Below, piece after piece: positions 27,862 through 36,135 of a stretch of 64,000 nucleotides of DNA (its first letter is position 1; every line of letters begins with the position of its first letter). Under the pieces are notes generated by a model that saw only the letters and a program-made list of their open reading frames with translations, did no database searches and had not been told where the DNA came from. The position numbers and the translations under genes are program-made. The DNA comes from CAZHHM01 sp964532225 (GTDB taxonomy: Bacteria > Margulisbacteria > WOR-1 > JAKLHX01). The DNA is taken from contig CAZHHM010000004.1 in the NCBI GenBank assembly GCA_964532225.1, positions 26,236-90,235 of the forward strand, in the 5' to 3' direction.

Positions 27862-28545
27862 TCATTCCTCTGATATTGAACCGCTGAAACCTTTGGACTT
27901 AAGCTGTTCGATAAGGATGTCGGCGTTCTTTTTAGACTTGAATACACCAACCTGCACGCTGAAGCCTTTGCCTGCTCCAAGGTCCCTGGCAAAAGTTTCA
28001 AATCCGCCCGCCTTGAGGTCTTTCATTATTGCAAGCGCATCATCTTTGGTCTTGGTGGTCGTGACCTGCACTCTATAGAGGCCGGAGGAAGCGGGCGCGA
28101 CCGCTGTTTCAGGTATCGGCGATTCAGGTATGTCATCATCCATGTCTTCGGCCGGAGCCGGTTTTACTGCAGGAGCTGCCGGCTTCTTTGCCGGAACTGT
28201 CTTCTTGACTTCAGGGACCACTACCGCGGCCGGTTCTTCCGAAAGCTCTTCTTCGACCACTGCCGGCTGTTCCTGGACCTGAGGAACGGCAGGCTTGGGC
28301 TCGTCAAGTGATTTTTGCACGGCACTGTAATCGATCTCGGGAAGTTTTCTGAGAGGAGAAAGTATCTGCCTGCCCAGAAGGAAGCTTATCCAGAAGCTCC
28401 CGATCACGAGGACCACGATAAGAACAAGCACGAATACTGTTTTAAAAGAAAAGACATTTGCTTTAGGCATGATCTTTTGCCCTATGCCTATCTCGTCATC
28501 CATAGGTTCTAAACTCTGCCTTTTCTGGAAATCATTAAGTGCCAT
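27862..28545 (-). CDS. SPOR-domain inner-membrane protein
   Basis: A cytoplasmic N-terminus, one membrane helix (VFVLVLIVVLVIGSFWISFLL), a Pro/Glu/Val-rich linker with repeated PAV/PVPA-type segments, and a C-terminal SPOR domain (YRVQVTTTKTKDDALAIMKDL to SGSISEE). SPOR domains bind denuded septal peptidoglycan, so the protein likely acts in division. It begins the mre cluster with its own promoter at 28558-28587. Confidence 0.88.
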   Translation of the reverse strand: MALNDFQKRQSLEPMDDEIGIGQKIMPKANVFSFKTVFVLVLIVVLVIGSFWISFLLGRQILSPLRKLPEIDYSAVQKSLDEPKPAVPQVQEQPAVVEEELSEEPAAVVVPEVKKTVPAKKPAAPAVKPAPAEDMDDDIPESPIPETAVAPASSGLYRVQVTTTKTKDDALAIMKDLKAGGFETFARDLGAGKGFSVQVGVFKSKKNADILIEQLKSKGFSGSISEE

Positions 28546-28557
28546 ATAATCAGTAAT

Positions 28558-28587
28558 ATTCTACACTATGATATCAATTAGCGTCAA
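28558..28587 (-). promoter_or_regulatory. Sigma70-type promoter of the SPOR-mre gene run
   Basis: On the minus strand TTGACG (28587-28582) is followed by an 18-bp spacer and TAGAAT (28563-28558). The start codon lies 12 nt downstream with no Shine-Dalgarno, so any leader would be only about 5 nt. Confidence 0.6.
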
Positions 28588-28592
28588 TAACA

Positions 28593-29819
28593 TCATTTCA
28601 TGGTCTTCAGCCGGGACAGAGCCTCCCCTGCTGTATAAAGAGAACCTGCTACGCATATGCAGGTGCCTTCGGGGTCTTTGACGGCCTCACCGACAGCGCT
28701 GTCAAGCGCTTCGGCAACACTGCAAAACGCCATCCCTTCCTTTCCGAGCTCTCTCATATAAGAAAGTATCCCAGCAGACGGATGTGCGCTTGCGCCTTTC
28801 GGCTCGCAGGCATATATTTTATCTGCCGCAGCGGCAAGAGGATGAACAATACCTCTCAGGTCCTTTCTTTGCAACACTCCGATCACAAGCAGGACCCTTT
28901 TGTCGCCGGCAGTCTTCTTAAGGGTCGCAGCAAGAGCCGAAGCCCCGTCAGGATTATGCGCCCCGTCGATGATGATCATGGGCTGTTCTCTGACAATATC
29001 AAAGCGTGCCGGCCATTCGACATCCATGAGCCCTTTAGCCATGTCTGACTGACTCACGTCAAAACCGCATGGTCTTAACAGTTCTGCTGTCTTTACGGCA
29101 ATGGCGGCGTTCCTTTTTTGATGCTCCCCTATCAATCCTACTTTCATACTATCCGACTTCTTAACTTCCGAACTTTCGAACAATTCCGACCCTCTCTCTT
29201 TGCATATTTCCATTAGCCTTTCCAGCAGTTCTTCATCCTCTATCCCCGCAACTACAGGCACTCCGTTCTTTACGATACCGGCCTTTTCCAGAAGTATCTT
29301 TTCCTTTGTATCGCCGAGAATGCCTGTATGGTCAAGGCCTATGTTCGTTATCACGCTCACCATCGGGTCCGCGATATTAGTGGAATCAAGCCTTCCTCCA
29401 AGACCGACCTCAAGGACCGCGATATCCACCTTTTTATCATGGAAATATTTGAACGCTGCCGCTGTAAGGAGCTCGAATTCTGTCGGGGGGTCATCGTTAT
29501 AAGAAAAAGCAGCTAGCAGCCGGCAGTTAGTTGCGAACTCCTCTTTGGATATATCCCTGCCGTCGATCTTTATCCTTTCGGTATATTCGATGAGATGTGG
29601 AGAAGTATAAAGACCTGTCCTGTATCCGGCCTTCGAAAGGATATTGGCAAGCATGGCGCAGACAGAACCTTTGCCGTTCGTACCGGCGACAAGGACACAC
29701 TTGAGACCTTTCTCAGGATGACCAAGCCCTTCAAGAAGTCTTTCTATCCTTTGCAGTCCTGGTTTTATCCCGAAGGTCAGTCTTTTCTCAAGGAATGAGA
29801 CAGCTTGGGTGTAGTCCAT
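28593..29819 (-). CDS. folC: Bifunctional folylpolyglutamate / dihydrofolate synthase
   Basis: The start is placed at ATG 29819 (MDYTQAVSFLEKRLTFGIKP), 5 nt from the preceding gene. The frame extends upstream but would overlap the protease gene heavily. The 408-residue Mur ligase-like fold has the P-loop VLVAGTNGKGSVCAML, VGLGGRLDSTN, TNIGLDHTGILG and IIDGAHNPDGA. It adds glutamate to folates or dihydropteroate. Together with folE and fhs, three folate genes lie in the window. Confidence 0.93.
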   Translation of the reverse strand: MDYTQAVSFLEKRLTFGIKPGLQRIERLLEGLGHPEKGLKCVLVAGTNGKGSVCAMLANILSKAGYRTGLYTSPHLIEYTERIKIDGRDISKEEFATNCRLLAAFSYNDDPPTEFELLTAAAFKYFHDKKVDIAVLEVGLGGRLDSTNIADPMVSVITNIGLDHTGILGDTKEKILLEKAGIVKNGVPVVAGIEDEELLERLMEICKERGSELFESSEVKKSDSMKVGLIGEHQKRNAAIAVKTAELLRPCGFDVSQSDMAKGLMDVEWPARFDIVREQPMIIIDGAHNPDGASALAATLKKTAGDKRVLLVIGVLQRKDLRGIVHPLAAAADKIYACEPKGASAHPSAGILSYMRELGKEGMAFCSVAEALDSAVGEAVKDPEGTCICVAGSLYTAGEALSRLKTMK

Positions 29820-29823
29820 GGTT

Positions 29824-30414
29824 TCAGACAAGGAGACTGAAGATGAGATTGACCAGGAAAAATATAAGTGAAGAGGTCCCCGGGAATATAAGAAGCCCGA
29901 CAAGGATGAATATTCCGTAAGGCTCGATACTGTCCAACGCATATCCCATATCCCTGGGAAGAACGGCCTTCAACAACCTCGAGCCGTCAAGCGGAGGGAC
30001 AGGAAGGAGGTTGAACACGCCGAGCGCGATATTGATCCACATCGTGAACTGAACGATATCAACAAGGAAGCCGTCGGTAAGAGTAAAGAAGCGGAACACA
30101 AGGGACACGAGCCAGGCAAGTATAAAGTTGGCCGCAGGCCCCGCAAGGCCTACTATGGCCATGTCCTTTTCAGGGTCCTTGAAATAATTCGGGTTTATAG
30201 GCACGGGCTTTGCCCATCCGAAACGCACCAGTACCAGCATGAGCAGCCCAAGAGGATCGATATGTGCCAAAGGGTTCAGAGTCATACGCCCGCTCATCCT
30301 GGGCGTCGGGTCGCCGAATATCTCCGCTACCATACCGTGGGCATATTCATGCACGGTGATCGATATCAAAATAATTGGTATCGATATTATCGAAAAGAAA
30401 AGGAAGTTCTCCAT
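29824..30414 (-). CDS. Site-2 protease family zinc metalloprotease
   Basis: The small integral membrane protein has the zinc motif HEYAHG (HExxH) in an early helix, NPLAHIDPLG, and the second metal motif N-LLPVPPLDGSRLL near residue 140, as in SpoIVFB/Rip-like M50 peptidases. Such enzymes cut membrane-spanning substrates. Target unknown. It sits between xerD and folC with 1-4 nt gaps. Confidence 0.92.
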   Translation of the reverse strand: MENFLFFSIISIPIILISITVHEYAHGMVAEIFGDPTPRMSGRMTLNPLAHIDPLGLLMLVLVRFGWAKPVPINPNYFKDPEKDMAIVGLAGPAANFILAWLVSLVFRFFTLTDGFLVDIVQFTMWINIALGVFNLLPVPPLDGSRLLKAVLPRDMGYALDSIEPYGIFILVGLLIFPGTSSLIFFLVNLIFSLLV

Positions 30415-30415
30415 C

Positions 30416-31273
30416 TTATGCCCTCGGGTGCGCCTCCCTGTATATTTTTTTCAGCCTTTCCCTGCTGACGCTGGTATAGACCTGGGTGGTCGCGATATTG
30501 GCATGCCCCAGCATCTCCTGCACGGACCTCAGATCCGCCCCGCCTTCAAGAAGATGGGTCGCAAAACTGTGTCTCAGTGTATGGGGCGATATCTTCTTAT
30601 CTGACCCAAGCTTGCCTGCGTATTTTTTAATTATAAACCACAGACCCTGCCTTGTCAGAGGCTTGCCTTTTATGTCCAGGAAAAGACAGTCCGACATCCT
30701 TTTCTTGAGTATCCTCTTTCTTGCAACGTTCACATATGTCCGCAGCACTGACAGGCACCCTTTCCCTGCCGGGACTATCCTTTCTTTTGAGCCTTTCCCG
30801 AAACATCTTATGAAGCCGGACTCATAGTTGACGTCATCCAGCTTTAAAGAGACGACCTCGCTGGCCCTCAGGCCGCATCCGTAAAGGACCTCGAGCACCG
30901 CCCTGTCCCTGAGGTCAAGCTTTTTCATTCCGGCAGGCAGGTCCATGAGAGCACCTGCCTGAGCGGCCGAAATGGCTTTAGGCAGTTTTTTTCCAAGCTT
31001 GGGGAATACAAGGTCCTCTGTCGGGTCTTTCTGGATATATCCTTCATTAATAAGGAAACGGCAGAATGATTTGACCGCGGCCAGATGCCTTGCGACAGTG
31101 GATGGGGAAAGCCCGGAAGAATGAAGCCTTTTTATGAACTTTGACAGGCCGTCAGGCGTAAGTTCGGAACGTCCGAGCTTTTTAAGATCGTTCCTGTAAG
31201 ATGTCACTGTGTTCGGGCTGAACCCTTTTTCGACCTTAAGATAAAGCAGGAACTCTTCTGTTCTATTTTCCAT
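30416..31273 (-). CDS. xerD: Tyrosine recombinase XerC/XerD
   Basis: The 285-residue protein has an N-terminal SAM-like domain (LLYLKVEKGFSPNTVTSYRNDL) and a catalytic domain with Arg (YGCGLRASEVVSL), His-x-x-Arg (SPHTLRHSFATHLLEGGADL), GHANIATTQVYT and the nucleophile Tyr in YTSVSRERL. The size and gene setting (housekeeping, not beside mobile genes) suit a dimer-resolving Xer recombinase acting at dif. No dif site is identified here. It overlaps the peptidase gene by 11 nt. Confidence 0.9.
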   Translation of the reverse strand: MENRTEEFLLYLKVEKGFSPNTVTSYRNDLKKLGRSELTPDGLSKFIKRLHSSGLSPSTVARHLAAVKSFCRFLINEGYIQKDPTEDLVFPKLGKKLPKAISAAQAGALMDLPAGMKKLDLRDRAVLEVLYGCGLRASEVVSLKLDDVNYESGFIRCFGKGSKERIVPAGKGCLSVLRTYVNVARKRILKKRMSDCLFLDIKGKPLTRQGLWFIIKKYAGKLGSDKKISPHTLRHSFATHLLEGGADLRSVQEMLGHANIATTQVYTSVSRERLKKIYREAHPRA

Positions 31274-32387
31274 TGGCGGAAGCTATCTCCGCTATCGCGG
31301 CGATAATAAGCCCGCAGCCTTCAGCAAGGTCAGATATCTTAATCGATTCCCTTGAAGTGTGCACCCCGGTCATCCCTACCCCCAAGATCATGCTTGGGAT
31401 CCCCATCCTGTTAAATACGTTCGCGTCCGAACCGCCTCCTGTCATGACCAATTTAGGCGAAAGGCCCTGTTTTTTTGCGGCTTTCATCACCGACCGGAGA
31501 TACCTGTTACCGCTATTCACATAGAAAGACCTGTACATATCAACGATCTTAATGTCTGCTTTGGCCTTGTTCTTTTTGCAGGCAAGCCTGATACATGACA
31601 CCATATGCCCGACCTGCTTTTTCAGCTTTTCCTTGTTATGGCTCCTTGCCTCTCCTTTAATAGTCACCTTTTCGGGCACGATGTTGGTAGCGATACCGCC
31701 TTTTATGATGCCTATGTTAGCTGTGGTCTCTTTATCTATCCTGCCAAGCTTCATCCCTGAAATAGCATCCGAGGCGGCTTTGATCGCGTTTATCCCGTCC
31801 TCCGGATGAACGCCTGCATGCGCTGCTTTTCCGATTATCCTGGCCTCAACGGATATCTGGGAGGGGGCCATATTTATTATGCAGTCCACTTTCCCGCCGT
31901 CGATCACAAGGCCGATATCCGCCTTAAGCCATTCCCTGTTCGCAGCCTTTGCACCTATAAGGCCGATCTCTTCCGCGACAGTAAAGCACAATTTGATGTC
32001 CCCATGAGGGATCTTTTTCTCAATGATCTGCCTGACGGCCTCTATCATCGCAGCGACCCCGGCCTTGCAGTCGGCGCCCAGTATCGTATCTCCTGAGCTG
32101 AATATCTTCCCGCCCCGGATCACAGGTCTGACCTCACCCTGATGCTCAACGGTATCGATGTGTGCGTTAAGCAGTATCACTGGAAGCGAGGGATCACCCT
32201 TAAACGTGGCATACATGTTGCCGACCTGACCATTGATCTTTTTTGCTGCAGAATCGTATCTTACGGCCAGCCCGATCTTCTTGAGCTCCTTTTGAAGGAA
32301 CAGCGCTGCATCCTTTTCTTTTTTCGGAGTGCTTTTGATCCTTACAAGATCGGTAAATAGCTTTACAAGGCGCTGTTTATTGGGCAT
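31263..32387 (-). CDS. M20-family metallopeptidase (peptidase T-like)
   Basis: The 374-residue protein has the dinuclear zinc peptidase layout: NAHIDTVEHQGE with catalytic Asp, ILGADCKAGVAAMIEAV, TVAEEIGLIGAK (Glu-Glu) and TGGGSDANVFN at the C-terminal metal site. The GG dimerisation domain lies between about 180 and 290. It probably removes N-terminal residues from small peptides. A predicted leaderless promoter lies upstream. Confidence 0.88.
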   Translation of the reverse strand: MPNKQRLVKLFTDLVRIKSTPKKEKDAALFLQKELKKIGLAVRYDSAAKKINGQVGNMYATFKGDPSLPVILLNAHIDTVEHQGEVRPVIRGGKIFSSGDTILGADCKAGVAAMIEAVRQIIEKKIPHGDIKLCFTVAEEIGLIGAKAANREWLKADIGLVIDGGKVDCIINMAPSQISVEARIIGKAAHAGVHPEDGINAIKAASDAISGMKLGRIDKETTANIGIIKGGIATNIVPEKVTIKGEARSHNKEKLKKQVGHMVSCIRLACKKNKAKADIKIVDMYRSFYVNSGNRYLRSVMKAAKKQGLSPKLVMTGGGSDANVFNRMGIPSMILGVGMTGVHTSRESIKISDLAEGCGLIIAAIAEIASANGK

Positions 32388-32393
32388 AAAAGG

Positions 32394-32402
32394 ATTATAA
32401 CA
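32394..32402 (-). promoter_or_regulatory. Extended -10 promoter of the M20 peptidase gene (leaderless)
   Basis: TGTTATAAT on the minus strand ends 6 nt before the ATG at 32387, with no room for a ribosome site. Confidence 0.6.
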
Positions 32403-32454
32403 TCAGACGGTCCCGGCCTGTTCGACCTGAAGGGCCCGTCATTCTATCGGTCGA

Positions 32455-33342
32455 TCACCTTAGAGGCTGATACATGATCGTGACCTGGTCGGCCGTGTTG
32501 ATGAGGAATGTCTTTGCCGGCATAGGGCCCCATATCCCTGTCTCTATCCCGAATATCCTGTCGCCTATCACGGCAGGCTCATAATTCCTGAAATGGCCGA
32601 ATACAAGCATGTTAACATTCTCGGTTATCAATGAATTGAAATTATTCAGCACATCAAAGACCCTGACATACTGTATGTCGTACATGAACCTTTCGTTGAG
32701 CAGCAGAGCACTGTGATGCCCTGCCATCTTGAACAGGGAGTCATGGTCAAAGTCCGACCTTATTATGGCGGCCTTTGCATCTGATGACTGCCTGACAAGC
32801 GCATCCCATCCGTAGCGGTTACCGTAGTTGATCATGCTTATACCGTTTATCCCTATAGGCACGGCAGCATGCGTATATAAGGCCCCGTATTCATCAACAT
32901 GATAGAACTGCAGATTATCTTCGAACCATTTCGCCATATCACGAAGGCGGTCGTTCTGCAAAGCTTCACCAAGAGTATGCGCTCCTACTTCATCAAAGAA
33001 ACTGTTGGAAGCCCGATTTTTCAACCATACTGCCTGATCGTGATACGAGCCTTTCATGGCAAGCACGAAATTAAGATCATGGTTGCCGTATAATGGGATC
33101 AATTCCCTGTCCTCGGTCATACGCCTTACCGTCTCGTACACCTTGAGATTGTTCTGCCCGCCGTTGATGAAGTCCCCAAGTCCGACGATATAGTCGCACT
33201 TATCTTTCAATTCCCTGGCGGCATTGCACCACCTAAGCGATCCGTGGGCGTCTGCTATGGCGCCCACACGCGGCAAGTAAGAGGGCTGCCTTCCGGCAGC
33301 CCCTCTTTCCCATCCCTTATTAATCACACGGACGTTTGACAT
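32455..33342 (-). CDS. Calcineurin-like metallophosphoesterase
   Basis: The 295-residue protein carries the metallophosphoesterase series: IADAHGSLRWCN (D-x-H), IVGLGDFINGGQ (GDxxxxG), IPLYGNHDLNFV (GNHD), GHHSAL and VFGHFRNY (GHxxx). This resembles bacterial PPP-type phosphatases and Ap4A hydrolase-like enzymes. It begins 3 nt after the stop of the enolase-like gene and is surely cotranscribed with it. The substrate is unknown; its partnership with a PEP-forming fold and a phospho-His domain next door is notable. Confidence 0.86.
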   Translation of the reverse strand: MSNVRVINKGWERGAAGRQPSYLPRVGAIADAHGSLRWCNAARELKDKCDYIVGLGDFINGGQNNLKVYETVRRMTEDRELIPLYGNHDLNFVLAMKGSYHDQAVWLKNRASNSFFDEVGAHTLGEALQNDRLRDMAKWFEDNLQFYHVDEYGALYTHAAVPIGINGISMINYGNRYGWDALVRQSSDAKAAIIRSDFDHDSLFKMAGHHSALLLNERFMYDIQYVRVFDVLNNFNSLITENVNMLVFGHFRNYEPAVIGDRIFGIETGIWGPMPAKTFLINTADQVTIMYQPLR

Positions 33343-33345
33343 TGT

Positions 33346-36009
33346 TTATCTTACAAAAGCATCCTTACCTGCTTCACCGGTAAAGATAGGCTCATAGAAA
33401 CCCTGTTTTGCGACCGGATAGTTTTCAAAGCTGAAACCTATCTTCTCGTTCAGGTCGAAGCCGTGAAGCCTGTACACCAGCCATGGAGGAAGTCCGTCCC
33501 TCATAGCGACCGCCTTTAACATCAGCTGGCCGAGGCTCAGGACCACATCACCTCCGATAAATCTCTTGAAGGCCGCTTCTTCTTCGAACTTATCCCATTC
33601 TGCCTTAGAATATTCAGGAAGTTTGCCTGCCGCCTGGGCCATCTTGATGTCCATGGCCATCAGCATCTGCTCGAAACCAAAGACATTACCAATATAACCG
33701 AGAGGTTTGCCGACAAGGCCAAGCTCGTCGACGATATGCCTGACCATCTTTGAACCTTCTTTAGGGCCAAGAAGGGTCGTTTCGTTCTCACCTCTTGAGA
33801 GTCCTCCCGGTATAGGAGAAACTATCTCGATACCGTTGCTCAATCTCATCGACGTCATAAGACCATACTTACCTGCACCAAGCGGTGACGGGAAAGCACT
33901 GATCGACGATATTTTCGCATCAGGTCCCATTCCGGCTGTTATCGAGTTCCCTGCTCTCCAGTCCTCAACACCTCTCTGCATTTCATAGAACAGTTTCGCT
34001 CTGTTCGCAAGATAGATGCCTCCAAGCTTAGCGAGCACGACCCTCCCCTTTTCCTGGTAAGAAGCTCCAAGCGTCGCTGTTACTTCCAGCGGATCGGGAA
34101 GAGTATCAGGCTGTGTAGACCTATGGGATATCACCGTCCCAAGTCCTTTCTTATGGAAGAGGTCCATATACAGCCATGCCTGCGCGAACGATCCGACCTG
34201 GTTCAATTTGATCAGGCCTGAGTTGACCGCACCCATTCTTATTGCATCATAAGCAGTGGTAGGATTTGTACAAAGAATGTCATCACCGATCAGAAGCATC
34301 TTATCCCCAAGCCTGTCATATAGCTTTTGCCAGAAACCCCATTGGCTTCTGTCAGCCGCAAAAGGATCTTCGAATGCCAACAGATGCTTGAATTCATAAA
34401 AAGCATCAACATACCTGTCAACAAGCTCGTCCCCGCTAAGTCTCTGCCCCTGCCATTTATAGACCTTAGATTCATGATCAAAGAGATCATCGGAATCAGC
34501 GGCGTTATCAAGTCCCAGGAAGATATTCTTTCCGTACTCATAACCTTCTTTTGCTCCGGCCCTGGACGCCGCATCCATCATGAGCCTTATAGCAGCCATA
34601 TCACCGCCGCCATAACAGTTGATCGAGCATCCGCCCTCGTTCTCTCTCCCGCCTCCTGAGATACCGTCTGTACCCAACACGGTCGCAACGATCTCATTCT
34701 GCAGTTTTGGCAGGACCTGAAGAGTCCCGAAATATCCTCTGCTGTTCGGGTCATCCGTCTGTTTCGGATACAGCACGATCCATTTTTCCTGCGCCACCAG
34801 GTCCGGAGAGGTATTCCCTTTCATCCCGGACGAGTCAACATACTCCGTGTGTTTTCCTGCCTGTATCGCGTTATGTGCGCCTTCCGGAGCATACACTTCC
34901 ATGCCTGCGAACCTGGGGTCCAAGCCTCCATAAACGGAGAAATTCCTTGCGGACCCTATCAATGTCTGATAGCTGTTCCTTGCAGCTTCGTCTATTGCAT
35001 CTTTTCCTGCATCCGCCTTAAGCTCGCCGCTTGCGGCAAGAGCAGACAGCCTGGCGTCCTCTTTTACTTTATCCGCATACCTGAACATTGCATTATTGTC
35101 CTGGTGTCTTCCGAGATATGCGATGCCCCCAAGAGCAAGGGCTTTTGGCGTCCATAGGGCAAGCTCATGCGGGACCTCGATGCCTGCAGCCCTAAGGCCG
35201 ATCGATGTTGCGAACATGCCAAGACCTATCGCTCCGATAGATCTTGCGACCCACTTGTCGAACCTAGGGCCTGCTGCCAACACTCTTAATGCGGGAGTGC
35301 CGTTGACCCTGTAGTTAAAGCCTTCTTTCACGATCGCATCATGTTTGCCGAGAGGTCCAAGAATGGACATTTTCCCGAGCTCGGTCCAGAAACCGAGCGT
35401 GTTGGTCCTATACCTTACTGTTTCGTCAGGCAGCTTTTCGACCAGCTTCATGCCGACCGTGTTCTGGATGCTTCTTTCCAGATTATATGTTCTTGCGGCC
35501 TCCAATGCGTGTGAAGCGTGGTGCCCGCCCAGCATACCGTAAGTAAAAGCGCCTGCCAACAATGTAGAGAGACCGAACTCGTATGCGAAACCCGGGATAG
35601 AACCAGACATCATCTGCGCGACCTCAGGATAGAAAAGACCGGTCAGGACCTGAATGTGCAGACCGACTGCAAAGTAGCCCCATTTAACGAACTCGGCCGT
35701 TGACCACGCTGAAGGGTACATCCCCACTTTCCAGCTCTTAGGTATCATAGTGTCGACAAGCGACCTGGCCGACAGATCGTTCACCAGAGAGGAATAATCG
35801 CCGAAACCTTTCAGTTCCGCAGATCTCATGAGTGCAGAACCGGTCGTCCAGCCATCGACACCGATCCTGTCCATAAGGTTCCCTGTGCGGATGCTCATCC
35901 ATGAGGCCACACCGGCACTGGTACGTGTGCGAGCCATCAGCGAAGCAGCGGGCGTGAGCACTTTTGTCGCGATCCTGTCGAACCTTTCTCCTCTTGCTAA
36001 TCCTGACAT
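33346..36009 (-). CDS. Membrane-associated protein with a circularly permuted enolase domain
   Basis: Residues 1-340 have no family I recognise and contain about four hydrophobic segments (about 108-130, 141-162, 257-278, 286-300). Residues 405-680 follow the enolase barrel in order: AQEKWIV (E168 equivalent at 408), ENEGGCSIN (E211 equivalent), FLGLDNAADSDD (metal Asp), AFEDPFA, IGDDILCTN, LIKLNQVGS (catalytic Lys 601), ISHRS and a final Lys near 661. The enolase N-terminal domain comes afterwards, at about 697-850: KISSISAF, then PIPGGLSRGENE in place of VPSGASTG, then GGDVVLSLGQLMLKAVAM in place of GANAILGVSLAVAKAAA. The catalytic residues look conserved, so 2-phosphoglycerate/PEP chemistry is plausible but unproven. 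AAGGAGG precedes the ATG. Confidence 0.85.
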   Translation of the reverse strand: MSGLARGERFDRIATKVLTPAASLMARTRTSAGVASWMSIRTGNLMDRIGVDGWTTGSALMRSAELKGFGDYSSLVNDLSARSLVDTMIPKSWKVGMYPSAWSTAEFVKWGYFAVGLHIQVLTGLFYPEVAQMMSGSIPGFAYEFGLSTLLAGAFTYGMLGGHHASHALEAARTYNLERSIQNTVGMKLVEKLPDETVRYRTNTLGFWTELGKMSILGPLGKHDAIVKEGFNYRVNGTPALRVLAAGPRFDKWVARSIGAIGLGMFATSIGLRAAGIEVPHELALWTPKALALGGIAYLGRHQDNNAMFRYADKVKEDARLSALAASGELKADAGKDAIDEAARNSYQTLIGSARNFSVYGGLDPRFAGMEVYAPEGAHNAIQAGKHTEYVDSSGMKGNTSPDLVAQEKWIVLYPKQTDDPNSRGYFGTLQVLPKLQNEIVATVLGTDGISGGGRENEGGCSINCYGGGDMAAIRLMMDAASRAGAKEGYEYGKNIFLGLDNAADSDDLFDHESKVYKWQGQRLSGDELVDRYVDAFYEFKHLLAFEDPFAADRSQWGFWQKLYDRLGDKMLLIGDDILCTNPTTAYDAIRMGAVNSGLIKLNQVGSFAQAWLYMDLFHKKGLGTVISHRSTQPDTLPDPLEVTATLGASYQEKGRVVLAKLGGIYLANRAKLFYEMQRGVEDWRAGNSITAGMGPDAKISSISAFPSPLGAGKYGLMTSMRLSNGIEIVSPIPGGLSRGENETTLLGPKEGSKMVRHIVDELGLVGKPLGYIGNVFGFEQMLMAMDIKMAQAAGKLPEYSKAEWDKFEEEAAFKRFIGGDVVLSLGQLMLKAVAMRDGLPPWLVYRLHGFDLNEKIGFSFENYPVAKQGFYEPIFTGEAGKDAFVR

Positions 36010-36135
36010 TTACTAGTCCTCCTTATTTTTCGGCTATAACGATATCGGCCGGATTTTTTCAGGATTTCAAGGAATTTGAGCTCGACACTTACAAAGTGCC
36101 GTGAAATCTTTTGTAAAGACAGCCGATAATACAAC

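Noticed and set aside
26790..28001. Longer MreB with 55 extra N-terminal residues
   Set aside because: The extension overlaps the SPOR gene, has no homology and ignores the AAAGGGG site before the ATG at 27836.
30416..31273. XerD-like recombinase as an integrase of a mobile element
   Set aside because: It sits in a packed housekeeping run with no attachment sites, transposase or phage genes nearby; a chromosomal Xer role fits better.
32388..32454. Terminator in the gap between the phosphoesterase stop and the peptidase start
   Set aside because: A GACGG/CCGTC pairing is possible, but no T-run follows on either strand.
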